In this document: positions 8,048-16,671 of the stretch, piece by piece
Layout: every line of letters begins with the position of its first letter
Position numbering within the stretch: position 1 is the stretch's first letter
From: Myxococcales bacterium
GTDB lineage: Bacteria; Myxococcota_A; Polyangia; Palsa-1104
Length of the DNA: 34,232 nucleotides
Direction of reading: 5' to 3'
Assembly (NCBI GenBank): GCA_028287105.1
Contig: JAQBQH010000209.1
Span: 1-34,232 of the forward strand
Notes under the pieces: model-generated
What the model was told of the DNA's origin: nothing
The model's database searches: none
The model's input: only the letters and a program-made list of their open reading frames with translations
Position numbers and translations under genes: made by a program

Positions 8048-10794
8048 GTGCGGACTTTATTCAACACCGCCGGCACGAGCAAGCAAGTCAGCGCGGCAGA
8101 GAGCGACATCGACAAACCGGCGAGGCCGCCAAAGAGGTGCATGACCGGCGATTTTCCGAGCGCCAGCACCCAGAACCCGAGTGAGACCAACACGATCGAC
8201 ACCACCATCACGGGGCCGACCGTGCGCGAGACCTCGTCGGCGCTCTGACGGCGGAGGTACCACAAATAGTGCATCGCGAAGTCGGCGCCGGCGCCGGTAC
8301 AGATGCCGGCCACGAGGGAGGTGCCCAGATCGATCGGGATCCTCAGCATGCCCATGCCGCCGAAGATGATGGCCAGGGTCAAGAGCGACGGCGCCATCGA
8401 CAGCAGCGCCAGCCGGAGCGAGCGGAACAGCGCCAGCATCATGAGGAGCACGCAGGCGATGGTGAGCAGGAGCGCGCGGATCTGGTCATGCTCGACGGCG
8501 CGGGAGAAGCCGCGGTCGAGGATGGGCTCGCCGGCGACGCGCGCCGTCAGCGGCTGGAGCGCGTGCTCGTCGGCGGGAAGGCGCACGAAGAGATCGTCCG
8601 CCAGCGTGAAGACGTGGGCGCGCACGAAGGCGGCGTCGGGCCCGTCGGTGGGCAGGCCGGCGGCGTCGATGAGCAGCGGCACCGCGCGCTCGACGGCCAG
8701 GCGGCGGTGCTCCTCGCCGAGGCGCGTGGTCAGGAACTGATAGCCGAGGTTGCCCTCCTCCGGTGACGGCGCCGCCTTGGCGAGCGCGGCGGCCAGCTCC
8801 GGCGAGCCTTCGGGCGCGGCCGCGGCGAGGCCGGCTATCTGCTTGCGCGCGGCGGCGTCGAGCGGCGGCGCCTCCTCGCTGGCGAAGAACTCGTCGATGA
8901 TGGCGCTGCGCTTTTTGGTCCACTCCGGGTCGAGCAGACCGGGCGCGGCCAGCGGCTTGACGGTGCGGAGGAGCTCCTTGGGCGCGCGCAATTTGCCGTA
9001 GGCGCGCGCCTGCCAGCTCAGCCGATCGGCCACGTCCTCCACCGTCGGTGGGCGCGGCTGGCGGCGCAGCTCGGCGCGCGCGAAACGCTCGAGCTCCGCG
9101 ATCGCCGGCCAGGGGTCGCCGTGCATGCGGATGTTGAGTAGGACGTCGTGGCGCTCGGGCGTGATCAGCTGCCGGACCCCGGCCTGTCCCTCGATGAAGA
9201 GATAGAGGTTGGCCGCCTGGCTGCGCTTCCAGGGCAAGACCGGCAGACCGTCCATGCCGTCGGTGGCGAGGGTCAGCGGCAAGAGCACCGAGGCCACCTG
9301 CTTCACACCGGGGAGCCCGCGGGCGAAGTCGGAGAGGCGCGCCAGCTCGCGCAGGGTCGCGGGATCGTCGAAGTCGCCGGTCAGCCAGATCTGCGCGAAG
9401 GTCCCGCCGCCGAAGTGCTCGTCGAGGAACTTGTCGGCCAGCCACGGATCGGAGCCGACGCGGTAGAAGGCGCGCGGCTCCATGCGCACCTTGACCTTGA
9501 GCATCGGACCGACGGTGAGCGCGCCCAGCATGAGCGCGGCGACGAGGACGGCGCGGCGGTGGCGCATCGCCCAATGCCAGGTGGCGACGAGCGCGTTGCC
9601 GAGCCAGACGAGCTTGACCTCCTCGTGCGCCTTGCGCGGAAACAGCGCGATGACCGCCGGCACCAGCGTCAGCGAGGTGAGCCAGCAGACGAGCACGCCC
9701 GAGCCGCAGGCGATGCCGAAGTGCAGCCACGGGCGCACCTCGCTCGTGACGAAGGCGAAGAAGCCGACCGACGTGGTGCCGGCGGCGATGGCGAGCGGCG
9801 GCCCGACGATGCGCAGCGCCTCGGCGATGGCTTCGGCCGGCGAACGATCGGCGCGCAGGAGGTAGTAGCGGCCGAGGACGTGCACCGCATAGGAGCTGCC
9901 GGAGGCGAACAGGATGACGGGCAGCGTCGAGCTGGCGACGGTGAACTTGTCGCCGAGCCAGCCCATCGCGCCCAGCACGACGACGACCGAGAGCGCCACC
10001 GAGCCGAGCGTGAGACCGACGCCGACGGGATCGCGGAAGGCAAGGATGACGACGAGGAAGAGCATGAAGAGCGCGACCGGCGACAGGTGCCAGACGTCGG
10101 CCTGCGCCTCCTGGTAGATCGAGCGCGCGGCGTAGGGGGCGCCGCCGAAATAGACCGTCATGCCGCCGAGCTCCTTCAGCGCGGCGGTGCGGATCTGCTC
10201 TTCGACGCCGAGCTCGCCGCCTTTGCCGCGGCTGTTTCCCGTCGCTGCCGAGGTGGCGGCCAGCGTCGAGGGATCGGCGAGGAACGCCATGATGAGCGCG
10301 GCGCGGCCGTCGCGCGAGACCAGATTGCCGGCGGCGAACTCGCGCGAGAGCACCTTGTCGCGCAGCGCGCGCGCGGCGGCGGCGTCGGCGGGCGGCGACG
10401 GCACGAGGTCGACCACCTGCGCGCCCATCGGGCCCGGCACGATGTCGCTCACCGCGGTGATCGAGAGGATGAGATCGACGCCGCGCACGTTCTTGATCGC
10501 CTGCGTGGCGCGCGTGATCTTTTCTACCGAGGCCGTCGAGAAGACGTCGTCGCCGGCCGGCGCCTCGACGCCGATGAGCGCCACCCGGAGCGCGCCGAAG
10601 CGCTGGCTCACGTCCTTGAAGAGCTGTACGTCGGGGTCGCGCTGCGGCAAAAAGACCATCAGGTCTTCTTCGTTCTGCAGGCGCGACGTGCCGACAAAGG
10701 CGAGCACGGCGAGGATGACGACAGCGGCGACGACGGTGCGCGGCCAGCGAGTCGACCAGGCGATGAGGGTGTTCACCGCGGGCGACGATAACAC
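8044..10794 (-). CDS. MMPL/RND-family exporter
   Basis: The protein has 916 residues with the duplicated RND architecture: a first helix at about 20-36, a periplasmic domain about 37-232, a helix bundle about 235-385, a helix near 420, a second periplasmic domain about 435-765, and a bundle about 770-915. Conserved MMPL-type segments are visible: GSSYAVHVLGRYYLL and AAGTTSVGFFAFVTS in the first half, GAGADFAMHYLWYLRR and LVSLGFWVLALGKSP in the second. Such pumps use the proton gradient to export lipids or hydrophobic compounds; HpnN and MmpL are known relatives. The start shown is GTG 10794, three bases after the previous stop; GTG at 10776 (MNTLIAWS) is an alternative. Its stop overlaps the LolA-like start by four bases, tying the two together. 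Confidence 0.9.
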   Translation of the reverse strand: MLSSPAVNTLIAWSTRWPRTVVAAVVILAVLAFVGTSRLQNEEDLMVFLPQRDPDVQLFKDVSQRFGALRVALIGVEAPAGDDVFSTASVEKITRATQAIKNVRGVDLILSITAVSDIVPGPMGAQVVDLVPSPPADAAAARALRDKVLSREFAAGNLVSRDGRAALIMAFLADPSTLAATSAATGNSRGKGGELGVEEQIRTAALKELGGMTVYFGGAPYAARSIYQEAQADVWHLSPVALFMLFLVVILAFRDPVGVGLTLGSVALSVVVVLGAMGWLGDKFTVASSTLPVILFASGSSYAVHVLGRYYLLRADRSPAEAIAEALRIVGPPLAIAAGTTSVGFFAFVTSEVRPWLHFGIACGSGVLVCWLTSLTLVPAVIALFPRKAHEEVKLVWLGNALVATWHWAMRHRRAVLVAALMLGALTVGPMLKVKVRMEPRAFYRVGSDPWLADKFLDEHFGGGTFAQIWLTGDFDDPATLRELARLSDFARGLPGVKQVASVLLPLTLATDGMDGLPVLPWKRSQAANLYLFIEGQAGVRQLITPERHDVLLNIRMHGDPWPAIAELERFARAELRRQPRPPTVEDVADRLSWQARAYGKLRAPKELLRTVKPLAAPGLLDPEWTKKRSAIIDEFFASEEAPPLDAAARKQIAGLAAAAPEGSPELAAALAKAAPSPEEGNLGYQFLTTRLGEEHRRLAVERAVPLLIDAAGLPTDGPDAAFVRAHVFTLADDLFVRLPADEHALQPLTARVAGEPILDRGFSRAVEHDQIRALLLTIACVLLMMLALFRSLRLALLSMAPSLLTLAIIFGGMGMLRIPIDLGTSLVAGICTGAGADFAMHYLWYLRRQSADEVSRTVGPVMVVSIVLVSLGFWVLALGKSPVMHLFGGLAGLSMSLSAALTCLLVPAVLNKVRT

Positions 10795-10797
10795 GCG

Positions 10798-11886
10798 TTA
10801 CTCGAAGCGCAGCCTCACGAAACGCGGGAAATAGAGCGACGTGTCGGCCACGAGCATCGCGAAGTCCATGTGGTTCGACGCATACGTCGCGACGAGGTCG
10901 GCGCCGAGGAGCTCGGGGTGCCCCTTGCCGGCGTAGGTGAAGACGGCGGCGCGATCGTTCTCGGGCGGGCGGTAGGCGTGAGCCGGCTGCGACCACGGTC
11001 CCTCGCGCGCGGGCGCGGTGCGCACGTCGACGGTGGTGTGGCCGAAGCCGTCGTTGTCGACCGCGACGAAGCCGCCGCCGCGCGAGGTGACCGACAGCTC
11101 GGTGGCGACGCCGCGCATCACGGGCGACGGCACGTGCGCGAGCGCCGGCTGCGGAACGAAGCGGCCCTCGTCGAACCACGCCGGCGCCGTGAGGTCGGCG
11201 GCGAAAAAGCGCACGAGGTGGATGTCGTGGCTCGGCTCTCGGAAGGCGTAGGCGGTGAGGTCGGCGCCGTCGAAGGACAGGCCGGTCGCCGGCACGAGCT
11301 TCCAGTCGTTCGGCGCCACGGCGATCGATTGCGCGTGCCAGGCGGCGGGATCGTCGTCGGGGTTGTCGATGCGAACGGCGGCCCAGCGGATGGTCTCGAA
11401 GCCGAGGCCTCCGGTCGTCGGACCGACCTCGGTGAGGAGGACAAGGAGCGCGTCGGGAAGCTTGATGGCCTGCCCCGGCCAGAACCAATGGGCGCCCGAC
11501 TCGGCGAAGAACGAGGCCGGTTTGCCGTCGCTGCCGGTGCGCCAGTGGAACTGGATGGTCGCGGCCGACGGATCGTAGCCGGTCTGGATGGCTACCGAGT
11601 TGCGCACCATCGTGGAGTGGGCGCGCGTGTTGCTGGCGTCGGTGGCGACGAACGAATCGCCGAAGAGCCACAGGACGCGGCCGCCGCCGAGGTCGGCCGA
11701 GTAGGCGCCGTCGCCGCCGATCCAGCGCGGGTCGGCGTGGAAGAGCGCGTCCGCCTCGGGCCAGGCCGTCGCGCTCACCACCGGCGCCGCCGGGCCCGAG
11801 CCGCAGCCGGCAAGCGCGACCGCCGCGGCGACTGCGCCCGCCAGGACGATCGCGCGAGTGACCGCGACGGGCAGGTGCGCGCGCAT
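10798..11886 (-). CDS. DUF4185-like beta-propeller lipoprotein
   Basis: The protein has 362 residues. The lipoprotein signal peptide ends LAGC (Cys28), followed by a Gly/Ser/Pro linker. The motif GGDGAYSADLGGGRVLWLFGDS is characteristic of DUF4185/DUF5005-type five-bladed propellers related to glycoside hydrolases. Later segments (SGAHWFWPGQAI, FETIRWAAVRI, TYASNHMDFAM) fit repeated blades. No catalytic residues are assigned with confidence. It lies 27 bases after the deaminase stop and only 3 bases before the exporter start. It could therefore be the first gene of the exporter set, with a role at the membrane surface such as glycan or polymer binding (inference). No close named homologue is recognised. 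Confidence 0.7.
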   Translation of the reverse strand: MRAHLPVAVTRAIVLAGAVAAAVALAGCGSGPAAPVVSATAWPEADALFHADPRWIGGDGAYSADLGGGRVLWLFGDSFVATDASNTRAHSTMVRNSVAIQTGYDPSAATIQFHWRTGSDGKPASFFAESGAHWFWPGQAIKLPDALLVLLTEVGPTTGGLGFETIRWAAVRIDNPDDDPAAWHAQSIAVAPNDWKLVPATGLSFDGADLTAYAFREPSHDIHLVRFFAADLTAPAWFDEGRFVPQPALAHVPSPVMRGVATELSVTSRGGGFVAVDNDGFGHTTVDVRTAPAREGPWSQPAHAYRPPENDRAAVFTYAGKGHPELLGADLVATYASNHMDFAMLVADTSLYFPRFVRLRFE

Positions 11887-11913
11887 GAGCCGGAGCTTAG
11901 CGCGGGACGAAGC

Positions 11914-12918
11914 TCAGCGCGGGATGAAGCTGGCGGCGCGCGCGTTGGCGATGTAGGTCGCCACCTCGGCGTCGTTGACGATCTGCTCGTCGAGCAGCAG
12001 ATCGAACTCCTGGCGCAGGTGCGTGCCCAGCAGGTACGTGCCGTCGGTGTTGATGGTCAGCTTGACGCCCGCCGTGCGCAGCCGATCGAACACGCGCTTG
12101 AGATCCGTGATGCTCTCGACCGCGCGCGTACGCAGGTTCGACGACGGGCACAGCTCGAGGACGATGCCCTGCTCCACCAGCTTGCGCATCGCCTCGTCCG
12201 ACTGCGCCGCCGCGATCCCGTGGCCGATGCGCGCCGGCTTGAGCTTGTCGATCACCGCCAGCACGCCCTCGGGGCCGGTGTGCGTGGTCTCGCCGGTGTG
12301 CACCGTCGTCCCGAGGCCCGCCTTGCGCGCGCGCTCGAACAGATCGCGATAGCGGTCGACGTCGCCGCCGAGCTCCAGCGTGTGCTGCTCGGGCCCGGCG
12401 AGGTCGATGCCGATGACGCCCTGGCTGCGATACTTCTCCGCCTTCTTGACGATGATCTCGTTGAGGTCGTACTCGAACTCGCGCGCCAGGCAGAAGATCA
12501 GCCCCACCTTGACGCCGTAATCGAGCGACGCGCGATCCATGCCGCGCACCGCCGCATGAATGATGTAGTCGAGATCGCGCTCGCCGCCGACGTTGCGCTT
12601 CATCGGATTGAAGCGCAGCTCCATGAGCGACACGCGCGAGCTGCGATACTCCTTGCCGATGACCTCGTACACGGAGCGCTCGATCGCCGCCGGTGACGAC
12701 TGAATCTTTTCCGTCCACTGGTGGAGGATGTCGAGGTAGTCGCCGAGCGAAGTGACCTTGTTGGGATCGGCGTAGACCAGATCGCAGAAGTCCCAGTACG
12801 ACTTCACCGGCAGCTTGAAGCCGGAGTCGTGCGCGATGGCCCACAACACGTGCGGAGCGACCGCGCCGCCGACGTGGAGATGGAGCTCGGTGAGGTCGGT
12901 GGTGGGGTCGAGCGGCAC
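11914..12918 (-). CDS. Adenosine deaminase-like metal-dependent amidohydrolase
   Basis: The protein has 334 residues from GTG 12918, one base after the HU stop. No later start would keep the metal motif. Zinc ligands of the ADA superfamily are present: H13 and H15 (ELHLHVGG), H207 in HTGE with catalytic Glu210, H233 in RIGHG, and D292 in TINTDG. Two substrate-contact positions differ from classical ADA. The Asp of HLDGA is Gly17 (HVGGA), and the second Asp of TDDP is Gly293. The enzyme should still deaminate an aminopurine-like ring, but the substrate need not be adenosine. Full-length ADA is about 340 residues, so it is not truncated. It probably shares a transcript with HU, which is an unusual pairing. 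Confidence 0.85.
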   Translation of the reverse strand: MPLDPTTDLTELHLHVGGAVAPHVLWAIAHDSGFKLPVKSYWDFCDLVYADPNKVTSLGDYLDILHQWTEKIQSSPAAIERSVYEVIGKEYRSSRVSLMELRFNPMKRNVGGERDLDYIIHAAVRGMDRASLDYGVKVGLIFCLAREFEYDLNEIIVKKAEKYRSQGVIGIDLAGPEQHTLELGGDVDRYRDLFERARKAGLGTTVHTGETTHTGPEGVLAVIDKLKPARIGHGIAAAQSDEAMRKLVEQGIVLELCPSSNLRTRAVESITDLKRVFDRLRTAGVKLTINTDGTYLLGTHLRQEFDLLLDEQIVNDAEVATYIANARAASFIPR

Positions 12919-12919
12919 G

Positions 12920-13249
12920 TCAGCCTTGAGACTTGAGCGGCACGCGGTTGAGGTACGACTTGAGCTCCTGGCCCGGCACGAACGACACCGTCACCGACGG
13001 GGGAATCACGATCGGCGCGCCGGTCTGCGGGTTGCGGCCCGAGCGACCGTTCTTGCGCTTCTTGGTGAACGTGCCGAATCCGGGATAGGTGAAGCGCGGC
13101 GTCTGGCGGCGCGTGACCTTGGCTTTGACGAAGTAATCGCCCAGCTCGGCGAACACGGCATCCACCAGGATCGCGACCGCCTTCTTGGTCAGATCGGGCG
13201 GCAGTCCCTGCGTGCTCGCGACCTTTTCAATGAGCTCTTGCTTGGTCAT
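12920..13249 (-). CDS. hup: HU-family histone-like DNA-binding protein
   Basis: The protein has 109 residues, slightly longer than the usual 90. It starts MTKQELIEKVA, has the first helical half to about residue 45, then the beta-arm region with GFGTFTKKRKNGRSGRNPQT. The GRNPQTG motif is the DNA-intercalating arm signature. HU bends and compacts DNA without strong sequence preference. The extra length is in an insertion before the arm (KVTRRQTPRF) and a short C-terminal tail (NRVPLKSQG). A GGAGGGG ribosome-binding site lies four bases before the ATG. A plausible promoter overlaps the end of the upstream Kal-Kce gene. Confidence 0.93.
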   Translation of the reverse strand: MTKQELIEKVASTQGLPPDLTKKAVAILVDAVFAELGDYFVKAKVTRRQTPRFTYPGFGTFTKKRKNGRSGRNPQTGAPIVIPPSVTVSFVPGQELKSYLNRVPLKSQG

Positions 13250-13276
13250 CGCACCCCTCCGCCGCTCGGGTGCCTT

Positions 13277-13305
13277 GTTTTGCGCTCCGCGATTTGATCT
13301 GTCAA
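13277..13305 (-). promoter_or_regulatory. Candidate sigma70-type promoter for HU gene
   Basis: On the minus strand a perfect TTGACA (13305-13300) is followed after 17 bases by CAAAAC (13282-13277), a 3/6 match to TATAAT. The start of transcription would fall about 20 bases before the HU ATG. The -35 overlaps the stop codon of the Kal-Kce gene. The -35 and spacing are good and the -10 is weak. Confidence 0.4.
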
Positions 13306-14549
13306 GCGCGCGCTTTCAACCCCAAGAGGGTACGCGCTTCCGACACGCTCGCGATGGCGCGTCCGTGCACCTTGCACAGCTCCGCCGCGCGCGCGACCAG
13401 CGGCGCCGAGCCTTCGGCGAGCACGCCTTTGTCGACGTAGATGTTGTCCTCGAGGCCGACGCGCGCGTTGCCGCCGAGCCGCGCGGCGAGCGCCGCCATC
13501 GGCAGCTGATGGCGGCCGATGCCCGCCACGCCCCACGTCGTGCCCGCCGGCATCAGCTCCTCGGCGCGCTCGATGAGGTACTCGAGATTTCGCTCCGTCG
13601 CCGCCAGCGCGCCTTTGACGCCGAGCACGAACTGCAGATGGATCGGCGCCGACACCAGCCCGTGCTTCACCAGATCGGCGGCGATGTCGAGATGCCCGGC
13701 GTCGTAGATCTCGACCTCCGGCATGGCCCCGTGCGCACCGATGCGCCGCGCCATGTCGCTGGTGTCGGCGGCTTTGTTCATGAAGACATCTTCCCCGAAG
13801 TTGATCGTGCCGACGTTGAGCGTCGCCATCTCGGGCGCGTCGGCGCCGGTGCATTCGAGCGGCCCGGCGCGCTCCGCGACGGTCATACCGACTGCGCCGC
13901 CCGTCGAGGTCTGGATGATCACGTCGGTACGCGCGCGAATGGCGCGAATGGCGGCACGGAAGCGCGGCCCCTCTTGCGACGCGCGCCCCGCGTCGTCGCG
14001 CACGTGCAGATGGATCACGCTCGCGCCCGCCTGCACGCAGCGCTCGGCTTCGGCCGCCAGCTCGTCGGCGTTGAGCGGCAGGTGCGGATTCTGCGCGCGC
14101 GTCGTTTCGGCGCCGACGATGGCCGCGGTGATGATGCACGCGGTCGGCCGGCCGACCACGTCCTTGCGCCGCACGTTCTCGGGCACGACGCAGGTGCCGC
14201 GCGCCCGACAGACGACGATCGGCTCGGGCAAGAGGTCCGCCGACGACTCGAAGGTGTCGTCGCGATGCGGGGTCGGGACGATCACCTTCCGGGCGACGAA
14301 CTCCATCCCGAGCGAGGTTTTGCCCCAGCGCGTGATGGTCCCCTCGGCCTCGATGAAGTCGCCGGCCCGGACCGGCGCCAGAAACTCCACCGAGTCGTAG
14401 GCCCGAAATAGCCCCTCGTCACCGTCGGCACGGATGCACAGCTCCGTCGCCACGTCGCCGAACAGCTCCAGCATTTTGGCTCCGTCGACGAGACCGCCGG
14501 CGTAGTGGGCGTAGTTCGCCCCCATCCTCAATCGTATGCGCGCTTTCAT
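13302..14549 (-). CDS. kal-kce: Fused 3-aminobutyryl-CoA ammonia lyase / 3-keto-5-aminohexanoate cleavage enzyme (Kal-Kce)
   Basis: The protein has 415 residues. Residues 1 to about 130 are a hot-dog Kal domain ([21 protein letters not shown], then [16 protein letters not shown]). Residues about 135-415 are a Kce/BKACE domain: [16 protein letters not shown], zinc pair H180 and H182 in HLHVRD, and E367-D368 in GLEDNIY. These match Kce ligands His46, His48 and Glu230 with a constant offset of about 135. In lysine fermentation Kce cleaves 3-keto-5-aminohexanoate with acetyl-CoA, giving acetoacetate and 3-aminobutyryl-CoA. Kal then removes ammonia to give crotonyl-CoA. The two consecutive steps are here on one chain in reverse order. 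The ATG at 14549 opens the Kal domain; upstream in-frame sequence lacks family character. No other lysine-pathway genes are in the window. Confidence 0.88.
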   Translation of the reverse strand: MKARIRLRMGANYAHYAGGLVDGAKMLELFGDVATELCIRADGDEGLFRAYDSVEFLAPVRAGDFIEAEGTITRWGKTSLGMEFVARKVIVPTPHRDDTFESSADLLPEPIVVCRARGTCVVPENVRRKDVVGRPTACIITAAIVGAETTRAQNPHLPLNADELAAEAERCVQAGASVIHLHVRDDAGRASQEGPRFRAAIRAIRARTDVIIQTSTGGAVGMTVAERAGPLECTGADAPEMATLNVGTINFGEDVFMNKAADTSDMARRIGAHGAMPEVEIYDAGHLDIAADLVKHGLVSAPIHLQFVLGVKGALAATERNLEYLIERAEELMPAGTTWGVAGIGRHQLPMAALAARLGGNARVGLEDNIYVDKGVLAEGSAPLVARAAELCKVHGRAIASVSEARTLLGLKARA

Positions 14550-14553
14550 GACG

Positions 14554-14562
14554 TGGTAAAAT
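14554..14562 (+). promoter_or_regulatory. Candidate extended -10 promoter of the partner-switch genes
   Basis: TGG directly precedes TAAAAT (14557-14562), giving an extended -10 (TGN-TATAAT-like, 5/6 match). No convincing -35 is seen, as extended -10 promoters allow. Transcription would start near 14569. This leaves about 24 bases of leader before GTG 14593 and argues against the TTG at 14569 as the start codon. Confidence 0.42.
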
Positions 14563-14592
14563 AGGCCCTTGGCGGCGGCTTCGTCCAGCGGT

Positions 14593-15603
14593 GTGCAATC
14601 GGTAGGGCGGGCTGCGGTGGTCTCTCGACACCCGGCTACGCTCAAACATGTGGCGCAGGCGCTCGCCGTGGCGCGGCTGTCGAGCCGTCAGGCGATCGGC
14701 CCATCCTTCCTACCGCGCACGGCGCCCGGGGAGTTCGAGGTGGTGCTGCTCGACCTCGACCTCGACGTCGGTACGCCGCCCGTGGAGCTCTGTGCGCAGG
14801 TGGCCGCCGCCTGCCCGGGCACCAACATCATCGCCATCGCCGGCATCAACGCGCGCCATCGGCTCGTGCAGTCGCTCGGCCACCCCGACGTCGTCGGCAT
14901 CATGCCCAAGATCGGCGGCTGGTCCGAGTCGACCGCCGGCGACACCAAGCTCGAAGGCCCCGACGAGCAGCTGCTCGGCCTGGCGCTCAGGCGCCGCATG
15001 GAGCGCGCCATTCAGCCGGCCGGACCGGCGCCCTATCTCCTGACCGGCACCAACCTCGAGGAGCGCATCATCGGCGGCTCGGTCGACAAGGACACGGCGC
15101 TCTCCGACCTCCTCGCCGACGCTGCGCGCTACGGGCTCAGCGACGAGAAGGTGCGGCGCGTCGAGACCGCCGCCGACGAGCTGATGCTCAACGGCATCTA
15201 CGATGCTCCGCGCGACGAAGCGGGCAACGCGCTGCACGCCGACATCGACCGCCGCACGCCGGTGCGCCTCGCCGCCCAGGCCCAGGTGCGGGTCCGCTGG
15301 GGCTGCGACGGCCACACCTTCGCCGTCAGCGTCACCGATCGCTTCGGCGCGCTCGAACGGGCGACGGTGGCGTCGCACATCCAGCGCCTCCTCGACGCCC
15401 GCTCGCCCCGGCTCGGCCGCGGCGGGGGCGGCAGCACCACGGGCGGCGCCGGCCTCGGCCTCGTGCTCACGTTCTCGGCCGCCAACCAGCTCGCGATCCA
15501 GGTCATCGCCGGTCGTTTCACCGAGGTCACCGCCGCCCTGCACGTCGCCGGCTCGAACCGCACCGCCGTCGCTCGCGGAAGCTCGCTACACATCCTCGAC
15601 TAA
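14593..15603 (+). CDS. Receiver-like + HATPase protein (anti-sigma/serine-kinase type), copy 1
   Basis: About 336 residues from GTG 14593, chosen by alignment to its neighbour copy and by the upstream promoter-like box; TTG 14569 is possible. The N-terminal third resembles a response-regulator receiver ([29 protein letters not shown]), but no acidic pair follows strand 1, so it is probably degenerate. The C-terminal half is a GHKL ATPase of RsbW/SpoIIAB type: N-box E196-x3-N200 ([13 protein letters not shown]), the DRFGAL segment, and a G-rich lid [10 protein letters not shown] middle Gly-Pro-Asp-Glu segment links the halves. The likely role is ATP-dependent phosphorylation or sequestration of a STAS partner, plausibly the one encoded two genes downstream. 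It is a tandem paralogue of the next gene. Confidence 0.8.
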   Translation: MQSVGRAAVVSRHPATLKHVAQALAVARLSSRQAIGPSFLPRTAPGEFEVVLLDLDLDVGTPPVELCAQVAAACPGTNIIAIAGINARHRLVQSLGHPDVVGIMPKIGGWSESTAGDTKLEGPDEQLLGLALRRRMERAIQPAGPAPYLLTGTNLEERIIGGSVDKDTALSDLLADAARYGLSDEKVRRVETAADELMLNGIYDAPRDEAGNALHADIDRRTPVRLAAQAQVRVRWGCDGHTFAVSVTDRFGALERATVASHIQRLLDARSPRLGRGGGGSTTGGAGLGLVLTFSAANQLAIQVIAGRFTEVTAALHVAGSNRTAVARGSSLHILD

Positions 15604-15642
15604 TCTCCGTCGTTTGTGTTACGATCTGGAGCGGGAGTGTCT

Positions 15643-16671
15643 ATGCACGCAGCCAAGCGCACCCGTGCCGCCGCGCTCGTCAGCAAGCACGGTCCGACGT
15701 GCCGCCGGGTGGCGCAGTCGCTCGGCGCGGCCGGGGTTCATGTTCGCGCCACACCGTTTCCCTCTGAGCTGCCGCTCGACGGGCTCGAGGACGTCGTGGC
15801 GCTCCTGGTCGACCTCGACGTCTCTCCGGGCGAGCCGCCCGCGATGCTGGTGGCAGAGGCGCGCCAGGCCTACCGCGGCGTTCCCATCCTCGCCACCGCC
15901 GGCGTCGACTCGCGCGCGCGCCTGCTCGACGCCCTGTGCGAGTCGGACGTCCATCACGTCATCCCCAAGCGCGGCGCGCTGACGCTGCCGCGCGGCGGCA
16001 TGCCGGTGATCGGCACGCTCGAGGGCCCCGACGAGCATGACCTCTTCGCGGCCATCCGCCGTCTCCTCGAAGGGCCCGAGTCGCCCGGCGTCAGCCCCTA
16101 TCTATTGTCGGGTGCGCCCGTGCACGAGGTCAGCGTCCGCACCAGCGACGACAAGGATGGGGCGCTCGAGGCGATCATCGGCTTCGCCGAGTCGATGGGG
16201 CTGGCCGGCGAGAAGCTGCGCCGCGTCGAGCTGTCGGCCGAAGAGCTGCTCATGAACGCGCTCTACGACGCCCCTCGCAACTCCGACGGCTCGCCGCGCA
16301 ACGCCAACCTCGACCGCCGCCTCGCGGTCTCCCTCGGCAGCGACGAGACCGTGAAGATGCGCTACGGCTGCGACGGGCAGACGCTGGCGGTCGCGGTGGC
16401 CGATCCGTTCGGCTCGTTGTCGAAGCAGGCGGTCACCGAGCGGCTCCGAAAGGTGCGCGAGGGGATCCCGCGGCCCAACGCGGGCGTGGCGGGCGCCGGG
16501 CTGGGCCTCGTGATGACCTACTCGGTGGCCAATCAGCTGATCTTCGCCGTCGCCCCGGGGCGGCTCACCGAAGTGACCGCGGTGCTGCACGTCGGCGGCT
16601 CGAACCGGGCCGCCCAGGAGCGCGGCACGGCCGTCCATTTCTATGTTGGGGGCGAGGGGGTTGGGGAGTGA
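15643..16671 (+). CDS. Receiver-like + HATPase protein, copy 2
   Basis: The protein has 342 residues from ATG 15643, with GGGAG five bases upstream. It has the same layout as copy 1: degenerate receiver-like N-terminus (DVVALLVDLDVSPG, ILATAGVDSRAR, HHVIPK), the shared EGPDEHDLF linker, then HATPase with E201-x3-N205 (AEELLMNALYDAP), ADPFGSL and GAGLGLVMTYS. The LVDLDV strand keeps an Asp where a phospho-acceptor would sit. The strand-1 acidic pair is again missing. The two copies are clearly homologous across their whole length, so they arose by tandem duplication, yet differ enough to bind different signals or partners. The stop overlaps the STAS start (TGATG), indicating translational coupling with the putative substrate protein. 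Confidence 0.82.
   Translation: MHAAKRTRAAALVSKHGPTCRRVAQSLGAAGVHVRATPFPSELPLDGLEDVVALLVDLDVSPGEPPAMLVAEARQAYRGVPILATAGVDSRARLLDALCESDVHHVIPKRGALTLPRGGMPVIGTLEGPDEHDLFAAIRRLLEGPESPGVSPYLLSGAPVHEVSVRTSDDKDGALEAIIGFAESMGLAGEKLRRVELSAEELLMNALYDAPRNSDGSPRNANLDRRLAVSLGSDETVKMRYGCDGQTLAVAVADPFGSLSKQAVTERLRKVREGIPRPNAGVAGAGLGLVMTYSVANQLIFAVAPGRLTEVTAVLHVGGSNRAAQERGTAVHFYVGGEGVGE

Noticed and set aside
9148-10791. A 547-residue plus-strand frame rich in Glu, Arg and Asp
   Set aside because: It is the mirror of the RND exporter gene; composition is repetitive and no domain is visible.
8486-11671. A 1061-residue minus-strand open frame
   Set aside because: It is Arg/Ala-rich and overlaps, in another frame, the exporter and DUF4185-like genes, which show clear family motifs. 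Long open frames in wrong frames are expected at this GC.
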